Source of the DNA: Glaciecola sp. UBA2563
GTDB lineage: Bacteria > Pseudomonadota > Gammaproteobacteria > Enterobacterales > Alteromonadaceae
DNA: 26,661 nt
Reading direction: 5' to 3'
Assembly (NCBI GenBank): GCA_002340325.1
Contig: DDLV01000114.1
Location: forward strand, 1 to 26,661
The notes under the pieces are model-generated. The model searched no databases, had not been told where the DNA came from, and saw only the letters and a list, made by a program, of their open reading frames with translations. A program made the position numbers and the translations under genes. Of this stretch, positions 16,750 through 24,955 are shown one piece after another (within the stretch, counting starts at the first letter, position 1; each line of letters opens with the position of its first letter).

Positions 16750-18156
16750 TTATTTTACTCGACCATATCTGTCTGAGAAACGCACAATATCATCTTCACC
16801 TAGGTAAGCTCCCGACTGGACTTCAATGAGCTCTAACGGGATCTTGCCAGGATTCTCAAGTGCGTGTACCGCACCGATGGGAATGTAAACGGATTCATTC
16901 TCAGCCACAAGCGTGGTTTCATCATCGATAGTCACATTAGCTGTACCTGAGACTACAATCCAATGCTCAGCCCTGTGATGGTGCATTTGAACTGAGAGTT
17001 TCTCTCCAGGCTTTACCGTAATGCGCTTAACCTGATAACGTGTGCCGTTGCCAATACTGTCGTAGCTTCCCCAAGGCCTGAACACTTCGCGGTGAAACTC
17101 AAATTCAGGCCGGTGCTCTGCTTTGAGCTGATTGACAACAGCTTTAATATCCTGAACTTTATTTTTGTTCGCGACCATAACAGCGTCTTTAGTTTCAACG
17201 ACGACGACGTCATCAAGCCCAATGACACTAATTAACCTTTCCTCAGAATTGACATAACTGTTTTTTACGCCTTTTAAAATGGTATCACCAACGCAAACAT
17301 TACCATTTTCATCTGCCTTTTCGGCGGTTTCCCAAAGTGAGCTCCAGCTACCTACATCGCTCCAACCTGCATCGAGAGGGATCATGCATGCGTGTTCAGT
17401 TTTTTCCATAACGGCATAATCGATTGATTCATCTGGACATGCAGCAAATGTCTCTGTATCAAGTCTGATAAAGTCCAAATCTGATGTTGTATTTTCAACG
17501 GCTTTTTCACACACCTCATAAATGTCAGGTCGATACATTTTTAATTCTTGCAAATAAATACCTGCTTTGAACATGAACATGCCGCTGTTCCAGAAATATC
17601 CACCGCTCTGTAGGTAGGACTCAGCTGTTGAAATGTCAGGTTTCTCTACGAACCGGTCGACTTCGTTACCATCACCTATAGCGTTACCAGCTTGAATGTA
17701 GCCGTAACCTGTGTGCGGCTCCGTTGGCACAATGCCAAAGGTCACTAGTTTTCCATCTTCCGCTAATGTATTTGCTTTTTGTATCGCTTGCTCAAAAGCC
17801 GCGTGATCTTTTATCAAATGATCCGCTGCTAGAATGAGTAATACTTGATCAGGGTTTGAGGCAGCGGCCAACATTGCCGCTATTGCGATTGCCGGCGCAG
17901 TATTTCTGCCGACAGGTTCAAGCAAAATGCCTTCGTGTTTAATTTGCGCTAGACGCAGTTGCTCTGCCGCCAGGAATCGGTGATTTTCATTGCAAATAAC
18001 CACGCAATCACCTACACCAGATGGTAATCGATGCAGTGTATCCTGCAGCATGGTTTTGTCAGACGTTAATTTTAAAAACTGTTTTGGCAGCGCCGCTCTT
18101 GATTTTGGCCAAAGTCTACTGCCACTTCCGCCAGCTAATACCACTGGTTTTATCAT
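16750..18156 (-). CDS. manC: Mannose-1-phosphate guanylyltransferase / mannose-6-phosphate isomerase (ManC/AlgA type II)
   Basis: This 468-residue bifunctional enzyme makes GDP-mannose, a precursor of exopolysaccharides and O-antigens. The N-terminal nucleotidyltransferase domain has LAGGSGSRLWPKSR at residues 8-21, PKQFLKL, EPVGRNTAPA, TGYGYI, VEKP, and WNSGMFMF. The C-terminal cupin phosphomannose-isomerase domain has FRPWGSYDSIGNGTRYQVKR, KPGEKLSVQMHHHRAEHW (the metal-binding His cluster) and PIGAVHALENPG. The length is typical. The ATG at 18156 follows AAGGA. A TATACT on the minus strand at 18187-18192 could be its -10. It stands alone between two c-di-GMP genes and is not in a visible GDP-sugar operon (no manB or gmd nearby). 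The PMI domain appears intact. Confidence 0.93.
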   Translation of the reverse strand: MIKPVVLAGGSGSRLWPKSRAALPKQFLKLTSDKTMLQDTLHRLPSGVGDCVVICNENHRFLAAEQLRLAQIKHEGILLEPVGRNTAPAIAIAAMLAAASNPDQVLLILAADHLIKDHAAFEQAIQKANTLAEDGKLVTFGIVPTEPHTGYGYIQAGNAIGDGNEVDRFVEKPDISTAESYLQSGGYFWNSGMFMFKAGIYLQELKMYRPDIYEVCEKAVENTTSDLDFIRLDTETFAACPDESIDYAVMEKTEHACMIPLDAGWSDVGSWSSLWETAEKADENGNVCVGDTILKGVKNSYVNSEERLISVIGLDDVVVVETKDAVMVANKNKVQDIKAVVNQLKAEHRPEFEFHREVFRPWGSYDSIGNGTRYQVKRITVKPGEKLSVQMHHHRAEHWIVVSGTANVTIDDETTLVAENESVYIPIGAVHALENPGKIPLELIEVQSGAYLGEDDIVRFSDRYGRVK

Positions 18157-18186
18157 CGATTTTCCTTAGTTTTGATAATGCAAAAA

Positions 18187-18192
18187 AGTATA
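18187..18192 (-). promoter_or_regulatory. Candidate -10 box for manC
   Basis: TATACT on the minus strand, about 31 bases upstream of the manC start codon and inside the 82-base gap after the GGDEF-EAL gene. No clear -35 was found at 16-18 bases, so this is tentative. Confidence 0.3.
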
Positions 18193-18238
18193 GCAAACGC
18201 TTATGCAAAGCCTATGCTGTTTTTCTGTAATACTGATG

Positions 18239-20578
18239 TTAAACGACCTTGTTTTTATTATTAAGTGAAGAGTGCCAGTCTAAAAACTCTCTGAATTTTA
18301 CCGGACGATTAATATGGTACCCTTGTCCCCATTGGCAGCCCCAATCGCGAAGTAACTCCATAGAGCCTTCATCTTCAATACCTTCTGCGACAACGTCTAA
18401 ATTAAATTTATTTGCGAGTTCAATCACAGTCTTACAAATAGCTTGGTTTTGGTGATTCGAAGAAAGGTTTTGAACGAAACTTCTGTCTATCTTTATTAGG
18501 TCTACAGGTAATTGGGTCAGGTACGCGAGCGAACTATAGCCTGTCCCAAAATCATCTATCGCCAGTTTAAAACCGACATCCTTGAGTTTCTGAATCCTTT
18601 TTATCGCTTCGTCTGGCTGCTCCACAATGATACTTTCTGTTATTTCAAATGACAATGCCCGATGATCAATGAGGTTTTCAGTGAGCAAGTTAGTAACATA
18701 TGGAATAAAGGTATCATCCATTAGGTCTTCTGGAGATATATTTACCGCTATGTTCAATAGCAATCCTTCCGACTTAAATAATGTTACGTCTCTTACAGCG
18801 CGACGTAATACCCAACGCGTCACAAGTCCAATGAAACCTGCCTGTTCCGCTATGCCAATAAACTCGTCTGGTGCGACAAAGCCAAGTTCAGCGTTATTCC
18901 ACCTAATTAGCGCTTCAGCTTGACAGACGGTGTTTGACGCAAGGTGAATTTTAGGCTGATACACCAGAGTTAGCTCATCGGCATCTTCGAACAGTGCTTT
19001 TTTAAGGTTCGTAACGATCGAATGATGTCGTTTATATTTTTCCTCGACGTTATCGTCGTACTCAATTAGGCCTTGTCTTTGCAAACTTGCCTCGCCAAGC
19101 ACAGTATTAAGACGTCTGTAGAGGTCTTCTGAATCCAAAATACGGTTATCACAATTGATATATCCCATGGTAAGGGAAAATGGAATGGTGATGTTTTGAC
19201 ATTCAAGTTTCTGTTCTAACGAGACTTTTATTAATTCGAGGCTTGTTTTTGACTTTATTGTCTCAGGGATCCATAGGATTTCACCACCTGACATTCGAGC
19301 GGCAATTCCTTTGAGGTTGCGCACCCGGTCGGCAAGTGTGGTTAAAATGACATCTCCACAATCATAACCAAACACATCATTAATTCCTCTGAACCCGAAA
19401 ACATTGATGGCAACTGCTTGGAACTCTCTAACGTTGATGTATTCTGATTGGAGTATTGATTTAATGTGGGTTCTAGTGTTTAGGCCTGTTAGCGGATCAA
19501 TGCGAGTAGATTCAATTATTTGCTGTTCTCGTTCCTTCATGTTTTGCAGCATCGAATTAAAGTCCTTTTCGACGCTCAATATTTCTACAAAAGCAGATTG
19601 GAGTTTTAGTGTTTGTGTATAATCGCCATTGGCTACTTTTCTTGAATAGCTTGAAAACTCCTCCAGTGGTCTTGAGATATTCTTCGCTATGAATTTGCCC
19701 CATAGTATCCCAGCAACTGCAGCGAACATAGCGAATAATAAAAGCGGTATTTGCATCTTTAAAAAAGCTGACTTTACACTATCGGAATTAATCGTGATGA
19801 AGGTAACGTGCGTTTCATCTGAATTGTTAAGTAAGGACGGAAAACGCTGGCTAAAATATGCTTGTGAACCGACGATCGCATCAAATTTCCAAAAGAAATT
19901 TGTTGATTCGCTGAGTAAAGTTGCTTCGACGTTTTCTTTGTTCATAAATGAGTCCGGTAGCGTACTCATCAATTCGTCATCTTTTCGTAGCGGTAAAATC
20001 GTTATGTCGGCCAGTGCCTTCATTTTAAGTTCAGTAAGAAACGTTCTGCCAGCGTTATAAGTTAATCCCAATATTTGCGTTTTATCATCGTCTACATACG
20101 GCAGATAAACGGTCAAAAAATTCTCATTATTAAGCGTTCGTAATTCGAGAAAGTTGCCGTTTGTTGTTGCTTCGTCGAGCTGATACTTGTAACCAATAGA
20201 AGGTGATTCTGCAGTATATCCTGCCTCAGTGCTATACAGTTTTACGCCGGTTGATGAGAATAATTCGATCGTAGTAACGTTAGTGCGCAGCATCAGATCT
20301 GAATGTAATTGTTCTATTTCTTCGTAATTGTTTGCTTTGATTGCATCAATGAGGCGTTGATTTTGGGACACTGAAATAGCATTCTGAAGGTAGCGCACTT
20401 TCACGCCATAGAGCTGCTCCAAAACCATATTGTATGAGAGGTTAAGCCTGTCGATGAGTTGGCTGCGGATGCTCTCGCTAGTATGATTCCAGACAAAAAT
20501 AGACACAACGACAGTAATCGCTACAATCGCTGTTACAAGAAGCTGTGTAATCTTGCTTTGGAGTCTTTTACTTCCCAT
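18239..20578 (-). CDS. Membrane GGDEF-EAL protein, predicted c-di-GMP phosphodiesterase
   Basis: This 779-residue protein has a membrane helix (about 11-30), a periplasmic Cache-like sensor region (about 31-270), a second helix (about 276-297), a HAMP domain (about 298-350), then GGDEF and EAL domains. GGDEF is degenerate: the signature reads SGGEI at 430-434, losing the metal-binding residue, so cyclase activity is unlikely. The EAL domain keeps the catalytic set: EALIRW (555-560), NISPEDL, FEITES (about 644-649), DDFGTGYSS (about 675-683), IKIDRSF (Lys696), AEGIED and QGY. It is therefore predicted to degrade c-di-GMP in response to a periplasmic signal. The ATG at 20578 has no strong ribosome site. 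Proximity to lapD/lapG suggests, but does not prove, that it lowers the pool LapD reads. Confidence 0.88.
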   Translation of the reverse strand: MGSKRLQSKITQLLVTAIVAITVVVSIFVWNHTSESIRSQLIDRLNLSYNMVLEQLYGVKVRYLQNAISVSQNQRLIDAIKANNYEEIEQLHSDLMLRTNVTTIELFSSTGVKLYSTEAGYTAESPSIGYKYQLDEATTNGNFLELRTLNNENFLTVYLPYVDDDKTQILGLTYNAGRTFLTELKMKALADITILPLRKDDELMSTLPDSFMNKENVEATLLSESTNFFWKFDAIVGSQAYFSQRFPSLLNNSDETHVTFITINSDSVKSAFLKMQIPLLLFAMFAAVAGILWGKFIAKNISRPLEEFSSYSRKVANGDYTQTLKLQSAFVEILSVEKDFNSMLQNMKEREQQIIESTRIDPLTGLNTRTHIKSILQSEYINVREFQAVAINVFGFRGINDVFGYDCGDVILTTLADRVRNLKGIAARMSGGEILWIPETIKSKTSLELIKVSLEQKLECQNITIPFSLTMGYINCDNRILDSEDLYRRLNTVLGEASLQRQGLIEYDDNVEEKYKRHHSIVTNLKKALFEDADELTLVYQPKIHLASNTVCQAEALIRWNNAELGFVAPDEFIGIAEQAGFIGLVTRWVLRRAVRDVTLFKSEGLLLNIAVNISPEDLMDDTFIPYVTNLLTENLIDHRALSFEITESIIVEQPDEAIKRIQKLKDVGFKLAIDDFGTGYSSLAYLTQLPVDLIKIDRSFVQNLSSNHQNQAICKTVIELANKFNLDVVAEGIEDEGSMELLRDWGCQWGQGYHINRPVKFREFLDWHSSLNNKNKVV

Positions 20579-20708
20579 ACATCTAAATTTTCGTCTTCGT
20601 TAAATTCTCCTGTCTGTGTTTGTATCGGTTACAGCGCATAAGTCTTTATGAATAGAGGCATATTTATGCGCTTCGTCAATTATTTTGAACCGCAAAAAGC
20701 AATGACAT

Positions 20709-20738
20709 AAAAAAACCGGTAACAATTACCGGTTTTTG
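20709..20738. terminator. Strong bidirectional rho-independent terminator
   Basis: AAAACCGGTAA and TTACCGGTTTT pair around a 3-base loop, with an A-run on the left and a T-run on the right on the + strand. It lies about 30 bases after the end of the PPK2 gene (-), where its T-run on the minus strand makes a good terminator. Confidence 0.85.
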
Positions 20739-20768
20739 AACACGCTCTAGTCGAAAAGATTTAACTTT

Positions 20769-21722
20769 TTACCTAACTGACTGTTTAGGATGTAAGGTCT
20801 TGCCCAAAATATGTCTGTCTTCACTGATTACACTGCTTGCGTTACCGACAATAAACGGATCTGCACCTCGGACTAAATGGTTGTTTTTATTGGGATAGGG
20901 TAGGCTTGCTAAGAAGTGATGCATGCAGTTTAGTCGCGCGCGTTTTTTGTCATTGGATTTCACGACCATCCATGGAGCATCCGCCGTGTGAGTATAGAAA
21001 AACATGGCTTCTTTTGCTTCTGTTTAGTCATCCCATAACTGCATGGCTTGTTTGTCTATTGGGCTGAGTTTCCACTGTTTCAATGGATCTGTCTCACGTT
21101 TTAAAAACCGAGCTTGTTGCTCTTCGGGCGTTACTGAGAACCAGAATTTGAAAAGCTTGATACCGCTTCTTACCAACATTCTTTCCAAATCAGGTGTTTG
21201 GCGCATAAACTCAAGGTATTCAGATGGTTCGCAAAAGTCCATTACACGTTCAACGCCCGCACGGTTGTACCAAGAACGGTCGAACAACACGATCTCACCT
21301 TCTGTAGGTAAGTGTTTGATGTATCGCTGAAAATACCATTGTCCACGTTCAGTTTCACTGGGTTTTTCTAAAGCAACAACACGACATCCACGAGGGTTCA
21401 TATGTTCCATAAATCGCTTTATTGTCCCTCCTTTGCCTGCTGCGTCTCGTCCTTCGAACAAAATTACAATTTTCTGCCCTGTCTCTTTGACCCAGCGCTG
21501 AACTTTAAGCAGCTCTACTTGTAAATCTTGTTTTTTCGTTTCATATGCTTTTCGAGAAATCTTTGTTTTGTAAGGATACTCCCCATTTTTAAATGATTCA
21601 GCTACAAACAAAGGATCTCTGCGGTTTTGCAGGTTGGCAGGCTCTTCAAGCGTGTCTTTGTTTAAATGTTTTGCATTATTCAGGCCGTTCACTTTAGGCT
21701 CGATTACCGTTTGTTCAGTCAT
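20769..21722 (-). pseudogene. ppk2: Polyphosphate kinase 2 (PPK2), interrupted by an in-frame stop
   Basis: The two parts lie in one frame. The first (about 232 residues) has Walker A GRDAAGKGGT (about 91-100), MNPRGCRVVALEKPS, the Walker B-like LFDRSWYNRAGVERVM (about 146-161), and PLKQWKLSPID. It ends WDD followed by TAA at 21024-21026. The same frame goes on with TEAKEAMFFYTHTADAPW and KSNDKKRAR, the normal continuation of the family motif WDDYTEAKEAMFF. A single substitution (a Tyr codon to TAA at position 233) explains this; there is no frameshift. PPK2 transfers phosphate between polyphosphate and nucleoside phosphates. Without the last 83 residues it is probably inactive. The ATG at 21722 follows GAGGAT; an earlier ATG at 21752 has no ribosome site. 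A sequencing error is an alternative. Confidence 0.88.
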
Positions 21723-21752
21723 TTTCAATTTATCCTCTGTGTGTTGAAACAT

Positions 21753-22208
21753 AACTGTAATATATCAGGAGACTGACGCGGAATATGCACCACAAAACAT
21801 GAGACGTTGACCTAGATCATGGGGTTGATAAAAACTGCCTATTTAGAACATGCTAAGCGGAAATACCAAGTTTAGTCCGCTTGGTTTTAAGGCCTTTTTA
21901 CGCTGTAGATATCGATTAGCTGGCCTTCAGTAATTATTGAGCTGTTCTAGTGTAAATTTCTGATTTTCTTAGTTTTATTATTTTGATTTCAGCGCAAATC
22001 TACGTTAATACCGCGTGAATACGAGTAAATATGACGGTCAAAAGACGCGTTAATTTGCTAGTTTGATAAACGAAAATAATGGAATTTGAGGTGTGTATTC
22101 TTGTAATAAATGTGTGCGTCTCAAATATCGCTCGTTCATAATTGTGTTTATCGATAGAATTTTGATATCTCTATTTAACAGTTCATAGACAATTGACTTA
22201 TCTTTTAA
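21753..22208. other. 456-base intergenic region upstream of PPK2
   Basis: This contains the PPK2 promoter region and the 3' flank of the ART-like gene. An FNR-like box is described separately. I saw no open frame with coding character, no RNA gene and no mobile element. It is AT-rich, which suits a promoter region. Confidence 0.5.
21807..21820. promoter_or_regulatory. FNR/Anr-like box upstream of PPK2
   Basis: TTGACCTAGATCAT matches TTGAT-N4-ATCAA at 8 of 10 positions. Its centre is about 91 bases before the PPK2 start. It is the better of the two FNR-like matches in the window, but it is a short motif and unproven. Confidence 0.3.
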
Positions 22209-22775
22209 TTAGGTCTCTTCGATTACATCAAGGTAACGGGCATCAATATCATTGTCAAAATAGGCCATTCCAAGTTTCAGAAGATAATCCATCCTATCAG
22301 CACGCATCAAATCAATTTGAGGGGTGTTGACATCATTTTCTGCGTAAATACTCGCAAGCCTTATCATGAAGTTTTCTCCCTCTTTGACCATTAACAAACT
22401 GGCTGCGCCTACATCAGGTTTAACTTTGCTATTGAGTTCATCAGGCAAGGTTACTGAAATTACAATTGGTTCTTCATTGCCTTCAATTCTCACACTGCGA
22501 TTTCTAACGGTTTGCTCGGCCCAGTAAAAGGCGAGCTCTTTACACTGCGTTAAGAAAACAGGCTCTATCGTTTCTTCATACGTATTGCCAATGGTAGCCA
22601 TGGTTTTTTTGGCGGCTTCCTTTATTGCCTTATCACCTGAGCGTTTTAAGCCATCCGTTTGTATAGAGTTTATAAGCGCAGATGATGTACCGTGATACCA
22701 AACATTACTCGTTTTGAAGCCATCTTCAGTTAACAGTGTATTTGCGTCTTTTAAAAATGCTGGGGTATTACTCAT
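22209..22775 (-). CDS. Small protein with ADP-ribosyltransferase-like features, function unknown
   Basis: This 188-residue cytoplasmic protein has no signal peptide or membrane segment. I do not recognise it as a named family. Two features suggest the ADP-ribosyltransferase fold: VWYHGTSSALINSIQTDGLKRSGD (residues 25-48), like the His-containing strand and helix of ART and RNA 2'-phosphotransferase (Tpt1/KptA) proteins, and PVFLTQCKELAFYWAEQTV (72-90), like the 'a..fA..ya' helix. A third catalytic position (Glu/His/Tyr) could not be assigned. The ATG at 22775 follows AGGTGA by 8 bases; a GTG 4 codons upstream is less likely. It lies downstream of aceA on the same strand, after a terminator, so it is probably separately transcribed. 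It could instead be a fold-relative with no transferase activity. Confidence 0.5.
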   Translation of the reverse strand: MSNTPAFLKDANTLLTEDGFKTSNVWYHGTSSALINSIQTDGLKRSGDKAIKEAAKKTMATIGNTYEETIEPVFLTQCKELAFYWAEQTVRNRSVRIEGNEEPIVISVTLPDELNSKVKPDVGAASLLMVKEGENFMIRLASIYAENDVNTPQIDLMRADRMDYLLKLGMAYFDNDIDARYLDVIEET

Positions 22776-22879
22776 ATTCAAAATCACCTAATCGATAATC
22801 AGCAATCAACATTGAAGATACTATTGTTTGTTGTTTAATTTCAATGTGTAATATTAAAACATTAAAAAACGAAAACAAT

Positions 22880-22916
22880 AAAAAAGGCGACACTTGTAAA
22901 AAGAGGTCGCCTTTTA
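22880..22916 (-). terminator. Rho-independent terminator after aceA
   Basis: AAAAGGCGAC (22882-22891) and GTCGCCTTTT (22906-22915) pair perfectly around a 14-base loop. On the minus strand it is followed by TTTTTTATTG, about 80 bases after the aceA stop. Confidence 0.8.
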
Positions 22917-22993
22917 TTTGAAGCTCTATTTTTTGCAGCTCAATGGCGCGGGCTTTGCGTAAACAGACCGCAGTCTAGAGCTGAGGGTTTAGC

Positions 22994-24589
22994 TTAGCTG
23001 AACTGGTTAGAAGTGTTCTTCGCACCGCCAGCTTTAAGCGCATTCTCACCCGCATAGTATTCTTTGTGGTCGTCACCGATGTCTGAACCCGACATGTTTT
23101 GGTGTTTAACACAAGCGATACCTTGACGGATTTCTTTACGCTGTACGCCTTCAACATAACCAAGCATTGCTTTATCGCCGAAGTACTCTTTTGCCAAGTT
23201 ATCAACAGACAATGCAGTAGTGTGATAAGTTGGAAGCGTAATTAAGTGATGGAAAACGTTTGCTTCACGTGAACAATCCGCTTGGAATGTTTGTACACGA
23301 GCATCAGCAGCGTCAGATAACTCAGAATCGTCATACTCTGCTGACATTAGGTTGTCACGGTCGTAAGCAGACACATCTTTACCTTCTGCAGCCCATGCAT
23401 CGTAAGTCTGTTGACGGAAATTAAGCGTCCAGTTGAAAGATGGAGAGTTGTTATAAACAAGTTTCGCATCAGGATGTACTTTACGTACTTCATCCATCAT
23501 GTCTTTGATTTCGTGTACGGTAGGCACTGCAGTTTCAATCCAAAGAAGATCAGCACCTGCGTTGATTGCTTCGATACAGTCAAATACACAACGCTCATGA
23601 CCAGTACCAGAACGGAATTGATACAAACCTGAAGGTAAACGCTTAGGACGAACTAGCTTACCGTTACGGCTGATTAGTACATCACCTTCAGCTGTGTCTT
23701 CTGGCGCGACTTCTTCAACATCTAAATATGAGTTGTAAACGTCACCTTGGTCGCCTGGCTCTTTAACGACTGCGATTTCTTTAGTCAGGCCAGCGCCTTC
23801 AGAGTCAGTACGCGCAACGATTAGACCGTCATCTACACCAAGCTCCAAGAATGCATATCGAAGAGCGCGTAGTTTAGCGTGGAAATCAGCGTGAGGAACA
23901 GTAACTTTGCCGTCTTGGTGACCACATTGCTTCTCATCAGCAACTTGGTTCTCGATTTGAAGACAACATGCACCCGCTTCAATCATTTGCTTAGCCATCA
24001 AGTATGTCGCTTCTGCGTTACCAAAACCGGCGTCGATATCTGCCACAATTGGTACAACGTGAGTTTCATGATTGTCGATTTGAGATTGGATGTCAGCTTC
24101 TTTTGCTGCGTCACCGGCTTCACGTGCTTTGTCTAGCTCACGGAATAAACCGCCTAATTCACGCGCATCTGCTTGACGTAAAAATGTATATAATTCTTTA
24201 ACAAGACCAGCAACTGAAGTTTTTTCGTGCATTGATTGGTCAGGGAGAGGGCCAAATTCAGAACGCAATGCAGCAACCATCCAACCAGAGAGGTAAAGGT
24301 AACGACGTTCGGTAGAACCAAAGTGCTTTTTAATAGAGATGAGTTTCTGTTGACCAACAAAACCGTGCCAGCAACCAAGTGATTGTGTGTACTTAGTCTT
24401 GTCTTTATCAAACTCAGCCATGTCACGACGCATAATAGCAGCAGTGTACTTAGCGATGTCCAAGCCAGTTTTAAATTTGTTCTGTGCACGCATACGAGCA
24501 GCAGATTCTGGTTCGATAGCGTCCCATGGAGAACCATAAGTTTCTTTTAGCTCTGCTATCTGCTTAGTGTCTTCTTGATATTGTGACAT
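22994..24589 (-). CDS. aceA: Isocitrate lyase (long, about 530-residue type)
   Basis: This 531-residue enzyme cleaves isocitrate to succinate and glyoxylate, the first step of the glyoxylate shunt used for growth on acetate and fatty acids. Visible motifs are YTQSLGCWHGFVGQQKL, VPIVADIDAGFGNAEATY with the metal-binding Asp at about 184, QIENQVADEKQCGHQDGK with catalytic Cys222 in the KQCGH motif, IVARTD, and WIETAVPTVHE. The length and KQCGH form are those of the Pseudomonas/Alteromonas type and not the E. coli 434-residue type (KKCGH). The ATG at 24589 (MSQYQED) follows GGAGGA. The frame is open 5 codons upstream. Malate synthase (aceB/glcB) is not adjacent. Confidence 0.96.
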   Translation of the reverse strand: MSQYQEDTKQIAELKETYGSPWDAIEPESAARMRAQNKFKTGLDIAKYTAAIMRRDMAEFDKDKTKYTQSLGCWHGFVGQQKLISIKKHFGSTERRYLYLSGWMVAALRSEFGPLPDQSMHEKTSVAGLVKELYTFLRQADARELGGLFRELDKAREAGDAAKEADIQSQIDNHETHVVPIVADIDAGFGNAEATYLMAKQMIEAGACCLQIENQVADEKQCGHQDGKVTVPHADFHAKLRALRYAFLELGVDDGLIVARTDSEGAGLTKEIAVVKEPGDQGDVYNSYLDVEEVAPEDTAEGDVLISRNGKLVRPKRLPSGLYQFRSGTGHERCVFDCIEAINAGADLLWIETAVPTVHEIKDMMDEVRKVHPDAKLVYNNSPSFNWTLNFRQQTYDAWAAEGKDVSAYDRDNLMSAEYDDSELSDAADARVQTFQADCSREANVFHHLITLPTYHTTALSVDNLAKEYFGDKAMLGYVEGVQRKEIRQGIACVKHQNMSGSDIGDDHKEYYAGENALKAGGAKNTSNQFS

Positions 24590-24955
24590 TTGACTGTCCT
24601 CCATAATTCATTTAGAAAATTCACTTTAAAAATTCTTTCAAGAGTTATGACAAGCGTTAACTCGACGAGCTACAGGGTACGCAACCACAAAAAATAAATG
24701 AAATATATATCAATCATTCCTGCTATTCATTTAATGAATGTTGCGGTTGCGAAAATATACCTAGATTGACCCGTAGCCGCCGCAAAATCACCTAATTCAG
24801 GCGTATTAGTGCGTTCGCTCATAATCTTGAAGCGCAGATTTTATTCATAAACGTGATGCGCTCATATCATCTAATAGGCTTACTACGATAGAGTTATCAA
24901 GACTGTTGAAATGCACCGAGAGTGCGGCTACTCTGTTGTTATTAACTACTACTTT
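24590..24955. other. Divergent intergenic region between aceA and the secreted protease
   Basis: These 366 bases hold the aceA leader and ribosome site and the upstream region of the protease. An AT-rich 15-bp dyad is described separately. I saw no gene, and no -35/-10 pair strong enough to name. Confidence 0.5.
24725..24739. promoter_or_regulatory. 15-bp dyad ATTCATT-T-AATGAAT upstream of aceA
   Basis: Two perfect 7-bp arms around one base, about 136-150 bases before the aceA start. Possible operator of a glyoxylate-shunt regulator. It may be chance in AT-rich sequence. Confidence 0.25.

Noticed and set aside
19689..20060. 123-residue frame on + opposite the GGDEF-EAL gene
   Set aside because: Antisense shadow in a well-supported gene, with no ribosome site or motif.
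20769..21005. Separate small gene after PPK2
   Set aside because: It is in the same frame as the first part and continues the PPK2 family sequence; it is the 3' half of one gene cut by a stop, not a separate gene or a frameshift.
21024..21026. Programmed stop-codon readthrough or recoding in PPK2
   Set aside because: TAA is the least leaky stop and no downstream recoding structure is evident. A plain nonsense mutation or sequence error is simpler.
24154..24537. 127-residue frame on - inside the aceA region
   Set aside because: It overlaps the coding frame of aceA on the same strand in another phase, and its product has no recognisable motif; it is a shadow of a highly conserved gene.
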